The notes under the pieces are model-generated. The model did not search any database and was not told the DNA's origin. It saw only the letters and a list, made by a program, of their open reading frames with translations. From UBA12545 sp051024685 (GTDB lineage Bacteria; Bacillota; DSM-521; Neomoorellales; Neomoorellaceae): a stretch of 64,000 bases of DNA. Below, piece by piece: positions 25,162 to 34,269 of this stretch. The position numbers were made by a program, and so were the translations under genes. Numbering within the stretch: position 1 is the first letter of the stretch; every line of letters starts with the position of its first letter. Location: assembly GCA_051024685.1 (NCBI GenBank), contig JAZHPA010000012.1, positions 1 to 64,000 on the forward strand, in the 5' to 3' direction.

Positions 25162-26964
25162 TCACATCCCTTTACCATACAGCGGACCAAAATTCTGACA
25201 GGCCCTGTAGTCGGTATCCAGGGAATCTACAGGTCCAAAGGCGCCCCATGCGCTGGGACGGAAGATCCTCTCCTCCGGAACGTTATGCATACATACAGGG
25301 ATACGCAATATCGAAGCTAAAGTAATGAGTTCGGCTCCTATATGGCCATAGCTTACTGCAGCATGATTGGCTCCCCAATTGTTCATAACTGAATACACGT
25401 CCTTGAAGGGGCCTTTCCCGGTCAGAATAGGTACGAACCACGTTGTGGGCCAGGTAGGATTGGTCCGTTCATTGAGGAGGTAATGAACATCTTCAGGTAA
25501 ATCTACAGTATATCCTTCCGCAATCTGCAGCACGGGACCCAATCCCTTAACGATATTTATCCTCGACATGGTTACCGGCATGCCGCCTTTGGTAAGGAAG
25601 CTAACCGAGAAGCCGCCACCTCTGAAATATTCCCTGACAGCAGGATGCCAGGTGGCAGCATCAAGACATTTCTTTACTTCTTCTGGAGTAATCTCCCAGA
25701 AGGGTTTTATTGCCGGCTGCCCACCGATGGACTGCTGCCCTGTGCCATCCAGTGCGGCTGAGCCTGAATTAATTAGATGTATTATACCGTTTGAGGCCAG
25801 CCCAGTAAGCTTTCTACCTGTAACCCGTTTTACTGCTTCAGGGCTCCAGTATGTCCTGACATCTGCAAAAACTTGGGCCGTATTGGTCAACAGGTGGCCG
25901 AACAACATCGCCACAGCGTTTAGGCTGTCATTTTCTGTAGCTAGAATAAAAGGTGGACGTGGGCCGTTCCAGTCGAAGGAGGAGTTAAGAATAGCCTCTG
26001 TAAAATCGCCATTGGGGAAGTGATCAGTCCACTGCCTCTGGCCCTGGAATCCCGCAGCAATAGCGTTATGCCCTTCCGCTTCTTCCAGATACCCTAATTC
26101 AGCCAATTTGGGATTTCCCACCATAAGATCCCTTATGATCAGGGTCATTTTAACCACAGTTTCCCACTCTCTATCTTTTCTCTCCCTTGATGCCTGTCGT
26201 GCCGGTGGATTGGGATCTCTGCCCTCTTGGCAATTCTGTTTTACCCAGGCGAGCGCCTTCTCGTATTCTTCCTCATCGTAGATCTTTTCTTCTATCCTCC
26301 GGACGAGCTCGGACATGTCCACATAGTCGACCCTCATCCCCAGGTAGCTCTCAAAGAAATCCGGGTCTACTATAGAGCCAGCTATGCCCATGGAAACGCC
26401 ACCTATGGCGAGATAGGATTTCCCCCTCAGAATGGCCACAGCTAAGCCCGCTCGGGCGAATTGGAGGAGTTTTTGTTTTACGTCTTCCGGAATAGTGGTA
26501 TCCCCGGCATCTTGAACATCTCTTCCATATATGCCAAAAGCAGGCAGGCCCTTTTGATTATGTGCTGCCAACGCCGCCGCAAGATATACAGCCCCTGGCC
26601 GTTCAGTGCCGTTAAATCCCCAGATGGCTTTGGGTATATAAGGGTCCATATCTATGGTTTCTGACCCATAGCACCAGCAAGGCGTAACTGTAATGGAAAC
26701 CCCTACTCCTTCCCTGGCAAACTTCTCGGCGGTTCTAGCGGCCTCAGCTACCCCTCCAATCGTGGTATCAGCGATAACACATTCAACTGGCTTACCATCG
26801 GGATATCTTAGATTTTTTGTCAACAGCTCAGCAACGGCTTTAGCCATCCCCATTGTCTGTTCCTCTAGCGCTTCCCTTACGCCGCCTCGCCGACCATCGA
26901 TCACCGGGCGAATGCCTATTTTAGGTAAGCTTCCAATTAACCTGTAATCCCCTTGTGCTGCCAT
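25162..26964 (-). CDS. fucI: L-fucose isomerase
   Basis: This 600-residue Mn-dependent ketol isomerase interconverts L-fucose and L-fuculose (also D-arabinose and D-ribulose). The N-terminus (IGIRPVIDGRRGGVRE), the ITVTPCWCYGSETIDM block, the GIYGRDVQDAGD segment and the C-terminal YGHIGAELITLASILRIPV block with the metal-binding His match FucI along the whole length. AAGGAG precedes the ATG. It sits between fucU and the ABC importer. Confidence 0.95.
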   Translation of the reverse strand: MAAQGDYRLIGSLPKIGIRPVIDGRRGGVREALEEQTMGMAKAVAELLTKNLRYPDGKPVECVIADTTIGGVAEAARTAEKFAREGVGVSITVTPCWCYGSETIDMDPYIPKAIWGFNGTERPGAVYLAAALAAHNQKGLPAFGIYGRDVQDAGDTTIPEDVKQKLLQFARAGLAVAILRGKSYLAIGGVSMGIAGSIVDPDFFESYLGMRVDYVDMSELVRRIEEKIYDEEEYEKALAWVKQNCQEGRDPNPPARQASRERKDREWETVVKMTLIIRDLMVGNPKLAELGYLEEAEGHNAIAAGFQGQRQWTDHFPNGDFTEAILNSSFDWNGPRPPFILATENDSLNAVAMLFGHLLTNTAQVFADVRTYWSPEAVKRVTGRKLTGLASNGIIHLINSGSAALDGTGQQSIGGQPAIKPFWEITPEEVKKCLDAATWHPAVREYFRGGGFSVSFLTKGGMPVTMSRINIVKGLGPVLQIAEGYTVDLPEDVHYLLNERTNPTWPTTWFVPILTGKGPFKDVYSVMNNWGANHAAVSYGHIGAELITLASILRIPVCMHNVPEERIFRPSAWGAFGPVDSLDTDYRACQNFGPLYGKGM

Positions 26965-27015
26965 GTTTTCCCTACTCTCCTTTTCTGAAATTGGTATTCT
27001 TCATTAGCTTAAGGG

Positions 27016-27447
27016 TTAAAGCTCTACATCGAAGTTTTTCTTAAACTCATCTGCCTGTGAGGCTGCCACAAGAAGAACATTGGCATAAGGAGTAAACTCA
27101 CCTGTCCTTACAATGAACTTCACGTTGCGTGAGCGTTCCTTAAATTGAGAATGGGGAAGCATCTCGAATTCCTGATACTTGAAGATATTTTTTAGCTCTT
27201 TGTATAGATCCGGGCTAACTTTTTCCGTCTCTTGTGCTACCACGACCTTTTCCACTACGACCTCTTTCAAAATTGCCTTCAGAGTATCCATAAAGCTGGG
27301 TACCCCTTTTATCAAGGCCAGATCGATCCTCTTAGCTCCTTGGGGGATGGGAAAGCCAGCATCGCAAATTATAAACTCATCCATATGGCCTAAGCCTGCT
27401 ATTTCCCCTGATAGTTCTTTATTCAATATACCAGCTTTTTTCAACAT
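27016..27447 (-). CDS. fucU: L-fucose mutarotase / RbsD-family protein
   Basis: This 143-residue RbsD/FucU protein interconverts anomers of the imported sugar. The catalytic His is in LAGLGHMDEFIICDAGFPIP near residue 21; the later EFTPYANVLLVA block is typical. In an operon with FucI, FucU function is the better guess. AAAGGAGAATCT precedes the ATG. Confidence 0.92.
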   Translation of the reverse strand: MLKKAGILNKELSGEIAGLGHMDEFIICDAGFPIPQGAKRIDLALIKGVPSFMDTLKAILKEVVVEKVVVAQETEKVSPDLYKELKNIFKYQEFEMLPHSQFKERSRNVKFIVRTGEFTPYANVLLVAASQADEFKKNFDVEL

Positions 27448-27472
27448 AGATTCTCCTTTCTATCTTTGGTAT

Positions 27473-29143
27473 TTAGAGATAATATTGGGTGCTACGTAAC
27501 TGTTTAAGGGCCTTCATTACTTCCTTGTCAGTTTCCCCGAAATATCTGTGGAGAATCCGGTAAGCTTTATACAGCTCAGCATAGCACTCCTTTGAGGCAG
27601 GCCGCGGTTCAAAAGCTCTTCCCTCAACCCTGCCCATCCTCTTAGAAGCCTCGATTACTGAATCGTAACCGCCCTTGTTGCTACCTGCAGCACAAGCCCC
27701 TAAAACAGCAGCTCCTACTGCGGAAGCATGGGAAGTTGAAGCCCTCTTAAACGGTAAGCCTGTAACATCCGCAAAGGTTTGAGCCACCAAGTCGTTAGTA
27801 GCTAGGGTACCACAAGCGTATAGTTCTTCCACAGGTATACCGTTCTCTATAACGTTATCGATAATCATCTTGGTGCCGAAAGCCAAACTCTCTATCAAAG
27901 CGAGGTATATATGCTCGCACTTGGTTTTGAGGGTACACCCGACGATCAGCCCGCTTAGGTCCGCTGTCCCCAGGAATCGGCTCCCATTCCACCAGTCTAA
28001 AGCTACCAAGCCATGCCCTCCAGGCTCCACTCTTAATGCTCGCTCAGCCAAAACCTCATGGATGCTTGTACCTCTCTCTTTTGCCTCCTGCTGAATATCC
28101 TTCGGCACCAAGTTATCAACAAACCACGCCAGCATGTCGCCACCAGCAGCCTGTCCAGCTTCATAGCCAAAAAACCCCGGCAGGATACCATCTTCCACTA
28201 CCCCGGCCACCCCAGGAATGAACCTTTCTTCGGGGGATAAGAACAGGTGACAAATGGAGGTCCCCATCACTAATACCATTTTTCCCGGAGCAGTTACTCC
28301 CATCCCCAACACAGAAGCATGGGCATCTATTATAGATGTAGCTACCGGGGTGCCTGGCTCAAGCCCTATCCTTTGGGCAAACTCCTTAGATAATATCCCT
28401 GCACGGGTGCCGCTGGGGTAAATCTCACCCTTTAATTTCTCATCCACCAGGTTTTCTAGCCTGGGATCCACAGAGGCGAGAAATTCTTTGCCGGGATACC
28501 CCTCTTTCTTGCTCCATATGGCTTTATAACCCGCACAGCATGAGTTGCGGCATAGGTTCCCTGTAAGCTGCCATACTATCCAATCCGCAGCTTCCACAAA
28601 TTGATCCGCTGCTTCGTATATTTCAGGAGCCTCTCTTAATATTTGCAAAATCTTAGGCCACATCCACTCGGAGGAAATTTTACCCCCATACCGCTTTAAA
28701 AATTTTTCTTTTCTTTTTTCGGCTATATCGTTAATGAGATCGGCTTCCCTCTGGGCTGCATGATGCTTCCATAGTTTTACCCAGCTATGCGGATTACTAC
28801 GGTACCGCTCATCCCAGCACAAGGGCTGGCCATACTTGTCAACGGGGAGCATAGTGCAAGAAGTAAAATCTATACCTATGCCTATAACCTGTTCGGGGAA
28901 AATACAGGCTCTTTGGATAACTTCAGGTATACCTTGGGCCAATACCTCCCAATAATCTCCTGGATGCTGTAACGCCCAATCAGAACCTACTCTTATACTA
29001 CTGTCTGGTAATGTAGAATCGATCACACCGTGCGGGTATTTAACCACCGCCGTTGAAGCTATTTCCCCGTCTGAAGTTCGCGCAAGGATAAATCTGGCTG
29101 ATTCTGTGCCAAAATCGATCCCTAAGCTGTATTTATCCTTCAA
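27473..29143 (-). CDS. FGGY carbohydrate kinase, AraB (ribulokinase) type
   Basis: This 556-residue FGGY kinase is closest in layout to AraB-type ribulokinases, not to FucK. It has N-terminal IDFGTESARFI, the long insert with WMWPKILQIL, SIIDAHASVLGMGV, and the C-terminal YACGTLATNDLVAQ adenosine site. With FucI it could phosphorylate L-fuculose or D-ribulose. The TTG at 29143 follows AAGGGAGGT. It is the first enzyme gene after the regulator, 15 bp downstream. Having both this kinase and RhaB in one cluster is unusual. Confidence 0.87.
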   Translation of the reverse strand: MKDKYSLGIDFGTESARFILARTSDGEIASTAVVKYPHGVIDSTLPDSSIRVGSDWALQHPGDYWEVLAQGIPEVIQRACIFPEQVIGIGIDFTSCTMLPVDKYGQPLCWDERYRSNPHSWVKLWKHHAAQREADLINDIAEKRKEKFLKRYGGKISSEWMWPKILQILREAPEIYEAADQFVEAADWIVWQLTGNLCRNSCCAGYKAIWSKKEGYPGKEFLASVDPRLENLVDEKLKGEIYPSGTRAGILSKEFAQRIGLEPGTPVATSIIDAHASVLGMGVTAPGKMVLVMGTSICHLFLSPEERFIPGVAGVVEDGILPGFFGYEAGQAAGGDMLAWFVDNLVPKDIQQEAKERGTSIHEVLAERALRVEPGGHGLVALDWWNGSRFLGTADLSGLIVGCTLKTKCEHIYLALIESLAFGTKMIIDNVIENGIPVEELYACGTLATNDLVAQTFADVTGLPFKRASTSHASAVGAAVLGACAAGSNKGGYDSVIEASKRMGRVEGRAFEPRPASKECYAELYKAYRILHRYFGETDKEVMKALKQLRSTQYYL

Positions 29144-29158
29144 CTAATGATACCTCCC

Positions 29159-30202
29159 TTATAAGGCCACCTTGTTCACGGTAACTTCACTAGATGCCTC
29201 TAACCTTCCAGGAGGCACAGATGAACCTCTAACCACCAGTTCGGGTTTCAAGCGGTACATCTGGGGAAAATCGCTATTGTCTCCGCTAACTCGCTTATAT
29301 ATCAAATGCGCAGCTGTCTTACCTATTTCCTCCATGGGTTGCACCACTACCGTCAAAGGCGGGGTGGCAATTCTATATAGCTCCATATCGTCAAAAGCCA
29401 CGATAGCCAGATCTTCTGGTACTCTAATCCCTAGTTCGCTTATAGCTAACATGGCCCCCATGGTCATGTAACAGTTGGCAATGAATACCGCCTGGGGAGG
29501 ATGAGGTAAAGCCATCAATTCTTTTATTAAAATATAGCCGCTTTGGCTGGAGAAATCTCCTGTACGGATAAGCTCTTCTGCTATAGGCAGATTATAATCT
29601 TCAAAGACTCGTAAGTAACCGCGGTATCTCTCTTCTCCAGTGGTCACCTCTAACCGCCCATTTATAACTCCGATACGCCGGTAACCCATAGTTACCAGAT
29701 GCTCTACCGCCTGGTAAGCCCCATTAACGTTATCAACCAAGACGCAATCTACTTGCATGTCTTTTACTAATCGGTCAACCAAAACCACAGGAATACCCTT
29801 TTTCTGCGCTTCTAGCAGATGCTCAGAAGAACTGCTAGTAGGGACCACCAAGAGACCATCCACTTGCCTTTCCACCAGCATCTGTACCCGCTCTATTTCT
29901 CGGTTCAAATCCTCATTGCTGTTACATACGATCAAGCTATATCCGTAGCTATTCAATATCTCCTCTACAGCCTCCGCTACCCGCATAAAGAAGGAACCAA
30001 AATCTGGGACTACAAAGCCTATAATCTGGGTTTTCTGCGTTTTAAGGCTCCGGGCTACCAGATTGGGCCTGTATCCCAAAGCTTCGATAGCGGCCAGCAC
30101 CCTTTCCTTTGTTTCCTGTTTTACTCGTTCCCCATTTAAGACGCGCGAAACAGTAGCCGTCGATACACCCGCCCTTGCTGCCACGTCCTTTATTGTTGCC
30201 AT
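29159..30202 (-). CDS. LacI-family transcriptional regulator
   Basis: This 347-residue repressor has an N-terminal helix-turn-helix plus hinge (TIKDVAARAGVSTATVSRVL) and a PBP-I type sugar-binding domain (IIGFVVPDFGSFFMRVAEAV). The frame is open to 30268, but ATG at 30202 with AAAGGGAAA gives the standard start. As first gene of the deoxy-sugar cluster it probably represses the whole unit and itself through the sites at 30269-30455, with the imported sugar or a phosphate ester as inducer. Confidence 0.9.
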   Translation of the reverse strand: MATIKDVAARAGVSTATVSRVLNGERVKQETKERVLAAIEALGYRPNLVARSLKTQKTQIIGFVVPDFGSFFMRVAEAVEEILNSYGYSLIVCNSNEDLNREIERVQMLVERQVDGLLVVPTSSSSEHLLEAQKKGIPVVLVDRLVKDMQVDCVLVDNVNGAYQAVEHLVTMGYRRIGVINGRLEVTTGEERYRGYLRVFEDYNLPIAEELIRTGDFSSQSGYILIKELMALPHPPQAVFIANCYMTMGAMLAISELGIRVPEDLAIVAFDDMELYRIATPPLTVVVQPMEEIGKTAAHLIYKRVSGDNSDFPQMYRLKPELVVRGSSVPPGRLEASSEVTVNKVAL

Positions 30203-30268
30203 CTTTAGTTTCCCTTTCGCAGTTTTCCCTGTTAATTTCTTAATTATTGTTAATACTTGGTCTAGCAC

Positions 30269-30455
30269 TTAAACGTTATCTCATCGTTAGCGCATAATTT
30301 GTGTAATCGTTTACTCAAGTAATATATATTCGAGCCTCCCTTTAAAATTCCTGCTGGGGTAAACAAAAATTTTTTAGGGTTAATCATATGTACATACTTC
30401 CAAGTAAATACAATATTATTATCTCTTTCCCATATACTTTATGTTAACGTTTACA
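30269..30455. promoter_or_regulatory. Candidate LacI-type operators upstream of the deoxy-sugar cluster
   Basis: Three sites with the central CG and flanking AA/TT of LacI-family operators are visible: TTAAACGTTATC at 30269-30280, GTAATCGTTTAC at 30303-30314 and TGTTAACGTTTACA at 30442-30455. They are spaced about 35 and 140 bases apart, which would permit looping. CcpA could also bind such sites. Confidence 0.5.
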
Positions 30456-30892
30456 TTGGCTGTAGTCACGGTAAAGCAGCTAGAAACCCTAAAGCCAGTA
30501 GCCCGGCCGGGCAAGTTGCACCACCTTCTCCGAATTCACGGAAACTGGAAACCGTAACTCGAGGTTTTAATTATCCACTAAAATAAAAATAGATATTGCG
30601 CGAAGTTCAAGCTCTACTAGATCCCCGGGTAGGCCGCCAGGAACCTCCCTAGAATTATCATAAATATCATAACCCGGGCAGTATCTTTCCTCTTCCCTCG
30701 AAACAAAGTATGATTCCCTTAGAAGGAAATGGACCAGGAGGCCCAGAAAAAAGCCGGACGCAAAGTGCCTAATGCTACCATGTTCGTAAAAAGGAAGTGT
30801 TCCCGTGCCCCAACATGAATAGCAACCTAAACTACCCCACCGTCCCCACGAGCTATAAACTGCTCCTGGCTAACAAATAAAGTTAAGGACAG
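30456..30892. other. Non-coding stretch, nothing recognised
   Basis: About 440 bases between the operator region and toxin-antitoxin debris. I see no credible reading frame, RNA motif or repeat. Confidence 0.4.
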
Positions 30893-31155
30893 ATGACTAT
30901 TCCCCTAATGTTAGAGAAGCTTTATGCCGGGAACAGTGGACTTAGGGACGTCGCTCTCAAACACGATCATTACCTAGCTAAAGGTAAAGTGGAAAGATGG
31001 AAAGAATAAATGGTAGATACCAGTGCTATCTATGCCCTTATTGATCGTTCAGATACCGATGCTACTACTTTTGCAGTTATGGAGCGGCTAAAGCTGTAGC
31101 TCTAGCTTTTGATAATCATTTTACCCAGTTTGGTTGGCAGTGCTTTGAGGGTTGA
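30893..31155 (+). pseudogene. VapBC-like toxin-antitoxin remnant
   Basis: A 38-codon frame (30893-31009) ending KVERWKE resembles the tail of an antitoxin. At 31010 an overlapping ATG opens MVDTSAIYALIDRSD, the N-terminal PIN-domain strand with its catalytic Asp. The frame soon jumps to FAVMERL, hits TAG at 31097, and continues in another frame with ALAFDNHFTQFGWQ, the PIN C-terminal acidic block, to a stop at 31155. The middle of the toxin is deleted and the frame is broken. Confidence 0.65.
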
Positions 31156-31184
31156 AGAAGTGGTTAATTTTATTCTTCCTGCTT

Positions 31185-31718
31185 TTAGCCAAACATCATC
31201 CGGCAAATGGCCACGGCGGCCAGCAGGCTGGAGATATCTGCTATCAATCCTAAAGCCAGGGCATAGCGATAGCGCCGTACGCCGACAGAGCCAAAGTACA
31301 CCGTCAATACGTAAAAGGTGGTGTCGGTGCTTCCCTGCATTACCGAGGAGAGACGCCCGATGAAGGAATCGGGCCCATAGTGGCTTATGAGTTCCGCGGC
31401 AACCCCCAGGGCTCCGCCTCCCGAAAGGGGGCGCAGGATGGCTAGGGGTAAGACTTCTCCCGGTACCCCTATCATCCTTAAAAGGGGGTCTAGCAGGCGG
31501 GCAAGAAGGTCCATGGCGCCGGAGGCCCGGAAAACACCGATGGCGACCAGCATGCCCACAAGGAAAGGTATGATTTTAACCGCTACTCTAAACCCATCTT
31601 CAGCGCCGGCTACGAAAACCTCGTAAACCCGCATCCCCTTAAGGTAGCCGTAGGTAGGAATAAAAAACAGGACGGCCGGGATAGCCCACCGTGATATTTC
31701 GATGATTACTTCGGTCAC
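31185..31718 (-). CDS. spmB: Spore maturation protein B
   Basis: This 177-residue membrane protein of the nucleoside-recognition (Gate) family acts with SpmA in spore core dehydration. About five hydrophobic segments are visible, with LRPLSGGGALGVAAELI in the middle and TTFYVLTVYFGSVGVRRYRYAL near the end. The GTG at 31718 lies 5 bases from the spmA stop, with GGGGGTGA as ribosome site. Its last 136 bp are duplicated at 14572. Confidence 0.92.
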   Translation of the reverse strand: MTEVIIEISRWAIPAVLFFIPTYGYLKGMRVYEVFVAGAEDGFRVAVKIIPFLVGMLVAIGVFRASGAMDLLARLLDPLLRMIGVPGEVLPLAILRPLSGGGALGVAAELISHYGPDSFIGRLSSVMQGSTDTTFYVLTVYFGSVGVRRYRYALALGLIADISSLLAAVAICRMMFG

Positions 31719-31722
31719 GGCA

Positions 31723-32310
31723 TCACCCCCGGCGAGCATAAAGGCGGCGGAAAAGGCGGTCGCTGACAATGGCAGCTACCATGCTGATTCCGGTGGCAAT
31801 GATAGTGGGCCCCACAACAATGGTGGGATCTGTTGACCCGGCTGCGGCCCTGATGCCGATGATGGTGGCCGGTATGAAGGTAATACAGCCCGTATTCAAC
31901 CCCAGAAATGTGCACATGGCCGGGGTGGCTTCTTCTTGGGAAGGATTTAGCCGTTGGAGTTCCTGCATGGCCTTTAAGCCAAAAGGGGTTGCAGCGTTGC
32001 CCAGTCCCAAAATGTTAGCGCTCAAATTCATCAGTATGGCACCAATGGCAGGATGCTCCTGGGGTATCTCGGGAAATAGGTAGCGGGTAACGGGCCGGAG
32101 GGCACGGGCCAGCAGCCTCACCAGTCCTGCTTCTTCGGCTATCTTTAACAGGCCCAGCCAAAGGGCCATAAGGCCGATGAGCTCTAGGGCCAGATTAACG
32201 GCCATCTGGGCAGCCCCAAGTGCCGCCTCGGTCACCACTTCCATTCTGCCCTGGCTGCCTGCCACGGCTATACCGGTGACGAGCATTAGCAGCCAGATGA
32301 GATTGACCAT
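31723..32310 (-). CDS. spmA: Spore maturation protein A
   Basis: This 195-residue membrane protein pairs with SpmB. Typical segments are the N-terminal VNLIWLLMLVTGIAVAGSQGRM, MNLSANILGLGNAATPFGLKAM and TAGCITFIPATIIG-like region (TGCITFIPATIIGIRAAAG). The frame is open to 32454 but GGGGGGATT before ATG 32310 sets the start. It is between dacB and spmB, the classic order. Confidence 0.92.
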   Translation of the reverse strand: MVNLIWLLMLVTGIAVAGSQGRMEVVTEAALGAAQMAVNLALELIGLMALWLGLLKIAEEAGLVRLLARALRPVTRYLFPEIPQEHPAIGAILMNLSANILGLGNAATPFGLKAMQELQRLNPSQEEATPAMCTFLGLNTGCITFIPATIIGIRAAAGSTDPTIVVGPTIIATGISMVAAIVSDRLFRRLYARRG

Positions 32311-32390
32311 TGATAATCCCCCCATAAGCCACCTTGCTAGTAAACTTATGAAGGGATGGGAAAATATAGAACAGGGTGGCTCAAAACAGG

Positions 32391-33560
32391 CTAGCTCAAA
32401 CGGACCCAGGGAAAATGGAAGATGTTTATGAAGGCCTGGATAAAGGTAAGCCACCAGGGCTGTTGGGCTATATCCTGGCCGGCCACCAGATCCACTGCTA
32501 TTTTCTGATCCTGCCAGGTAAAGACCAGCGTCCCTACCCTATCCCCCTGCTTTATGGGCGCCGTTATTTCGGGCAGTATTTCGATGCTTTGCTGCCACTG
32601 AACCGTGGCGTTTTTCGGTACGGCAGCCACTACCTGGCCGGCCGTAACGGCAGGAACAGCGTCTTTAAGGCCTTTTTTAACTGGGGCCACGGACACCGTT
32701 TCTCCGGCCGGCATCAGCACCTGGCGGGTAAAATGCTCAAAACCGTAATCCAGGAGCAGGCTCGCCTCCCGGTACCTGTTGGGAGAATGCATGACTACGG
32801 CAATGAGCTGTCGGCCTTCGCGGGTGGCCGAGGCCACCAGCACCTGCCCTGCCTCTCGCGTGTACCCCGTTTTAACTCCATCCGCTCCCGGATACGCATA
32901 ATAACCCCATAAAAGCTGGTTGTTATTGACCAACAGGCGGTCCCACGGCTTACCCGGCCAGGGGATGGTCGTCTCTTTCGTAGCCACTATCTCCCTAAAC
33001 TTAGGGTTTTGTAGGGCGTAACGCGCTATAAGGGCCAGGTCATAGGCGGAGGAATAGTGCCCGGGTGCCGATAGACCATGGGAATTGGCGTAGTGGGTAT
33101 TTTGGGCCCCTATTTCCCGGGCTTTTTCGTTCATAAGCTTTACAAACTCTTCTTCGGTACCGCCGATGTGTTCGGCAATGGCCACGGCGGCGTCGTTGGC
33201 CGAACGCAGTAGAAGGGCATACATGAGCTCTTCTAGAGTAAGGGTTTCTCCTTCCTCCAGGTAAATAGACGCCTCCCCTACTTCGGCCGCTTTCTTGCTG
33301 GCCCGCACCAGGTCGGTAAGGTTTCCCCGCTCCAAAGCCACTATGGCGGTCGTTATTTTAGTAGTGCTGGCCTGAGGAAGCCGCTCATGGGGATTCTTAC
33401 TCCACAGAACTTGTCCTGTCAGGGCATCCATAAGTACCGCACTTTCTGCCTGGATCTGAGGTTCCCCGGCCCACGCGTTAAAGGGAAAGACCAGCCATAA
33501 TAAAAAGACCCCGGCCGCTACAATACAGGGGTTCCGGTGCCATATCCTGCCAAGAAGCAT
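32391..33560 (-). CDS. dacB: D-alanyl-D-alanine carboxypeptidase (DacB/DacF type)
   Basis: This 389-residue penicillin-binding protein of peptidase family S11 has a signal peptide (residues 1-31, cleavage near AWA-GE), catalytic Ser65-T-T-Lys68, Ser120-Ala-Asn122 and Lys230-Thr-Gly232. It trims pentapeptides in spore cortex peptidoglycan. The C-terminal PBP5-like beta domain and a terminal amphipathic helix would anchor it. The ATG at 33560 follows GGGGAGG. It heads the dacB-spmA-spmB unit. Confidence 0.93.
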   Translation of the reverse strand: MLLGRIWHRNPCIVAAGVFLLWLVFPFNAWAGEPQIQAESAVLMDALTGQVLWSKNPHERLPQASTTKITTAIVALERGNLTDLVRASKKAAEVGEASIYLEEGETLTLEELMYALLLRSANDAAVAIAEHIGGTEEEFVKLMNEKAREIGAQNTHYANSHGLSAPGHYSSAYDLALIARYALQNPKFREIVATKETTIPWPGKPWDRLLVNNNQLLWGYYAYPGADGVKTGYTREAGQVLVASATREGRQLIAVVMHSPNRYREASLLLDYGFEHFTRQVLMPAGETVSVAPVKKGLKDAVPAVTAGQVVAAVPKNATVQWQQSIEILPEITAPIKQGDRVGTLVFTWQDQKIAVDLVAGQDIAQQPWWLTFIQAFINIFHFPWVRLS

Positions 33561-33612
33561 TACGGCCAACCTCCCCAGCTTTCTTTATTCGCTGGAAAGG
33601 GCCCAATTCCTT

Positions 33613-34062
33613 CTACTGCGGGCGCCGTAAGGTTTCGGTACGGCCTGTTATCGGCTCTTCTTTCTTAGCCTCTTTTTTGTTTTTGCCTAGAATTTCCTGT
33701 ATGCGCTCTAAAACCTGGGGAGTTAAATCAATCAGGCGATCCACTACCGCATTGCCGTCTACCGGAAGCAAGCGTATCTGGTTTCTCCCCACCACCAGGA
33801 AGCCTACCGGCTGAACAGATACACCGGCCCCGCTGCCGCCTCCGAAAGGTAGCCCTTTGCCTGCTTCGCCACCCTTATCCTCTTGTCCTAATTCATATTC
33901 CGAACCTCCCGCAGCAAAACCCGCCGTAACCCGGGAAACCGGAACAATTACCATGCCGTCGGCCGTCTCGATCGGCTGGCCCACCACCGTATTGACATCG
34001 ACCATCTCTTTAATGCTCTCCATAGCCGTCTTCATAAGGGCCTCAATCGGATGATCGCTCAA
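33613..34062 (-). CDS. ytfJ: Sporulation protein YtfJ (GerW family)
   Basis: This 149-residue protein of the GerW/YtfJ family, made in the forespore and linked to germination, has the conserved VVGQPIETADGMVIVPVSRVTAGFAAGG block and a glycine-rich LPFGGGSGAGVSVQPVGFLVV segment. The C-terminus is Lys/Glu rich. The start is TTG at 34062 after AAAGGGGTG. It is 52 bp upstream of dacB. Confidence 0.93.
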   Translation of the reverse strand: MSDHPIEALMKTAMESIKEMVDVNTVVGQPIETADGMVIVPVSRVTAGFAAGGSEYELGQEDKGGEAGKGLPFGGGSGAGVSVQPVGFLVVGRNQIRLLPVDGNAVVDRLIDLTPQVLERIQEILGKNKKEAKKEEPITGRTETLRRPQ

Positions 34063-34215
34063 TTTGGCACCCCTTTCCCTTCATCGGTAAGCTGGTCATT
34101 CCCGGCTTCTGCCGTGAGGGCCTCCTTGCCCCTCGCTTGGCCCTCATAATAATAGCATGACCCGCTCAAAACCTCAGTATGTAAGGGGATGTACGTAAGG
34201 CCAACATTACAATTA

Positions 34216-34259
34216 CCTTTAAGGGGACGAGCAGCCGGGCCGGCCCCGCCCCCTTAAGG
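34216..34259 (-). terminator. Terminator after the secreted-protein gene
   Basis: CCTTTAAGGGG and CCCCCTTAAGG form an inverted repeat around a G+C-rich loop just downstream of the stop at 34270. A T tract is not obvious. Confidence 0.55.
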
Positions 34260-34269
34260 TGATAAACCA

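Noticed and set aside
24461..25198. 245-codon plus-strand frame
   Set aside because: Antisense of the RbsA-like gene, which has intact ATPase motifs; no ribosome site and no family.
32376..32912. 178-codon plus-strand frame
   Set aside because: Antisense of dacB, whose three penicillin-binding motifs are clear.
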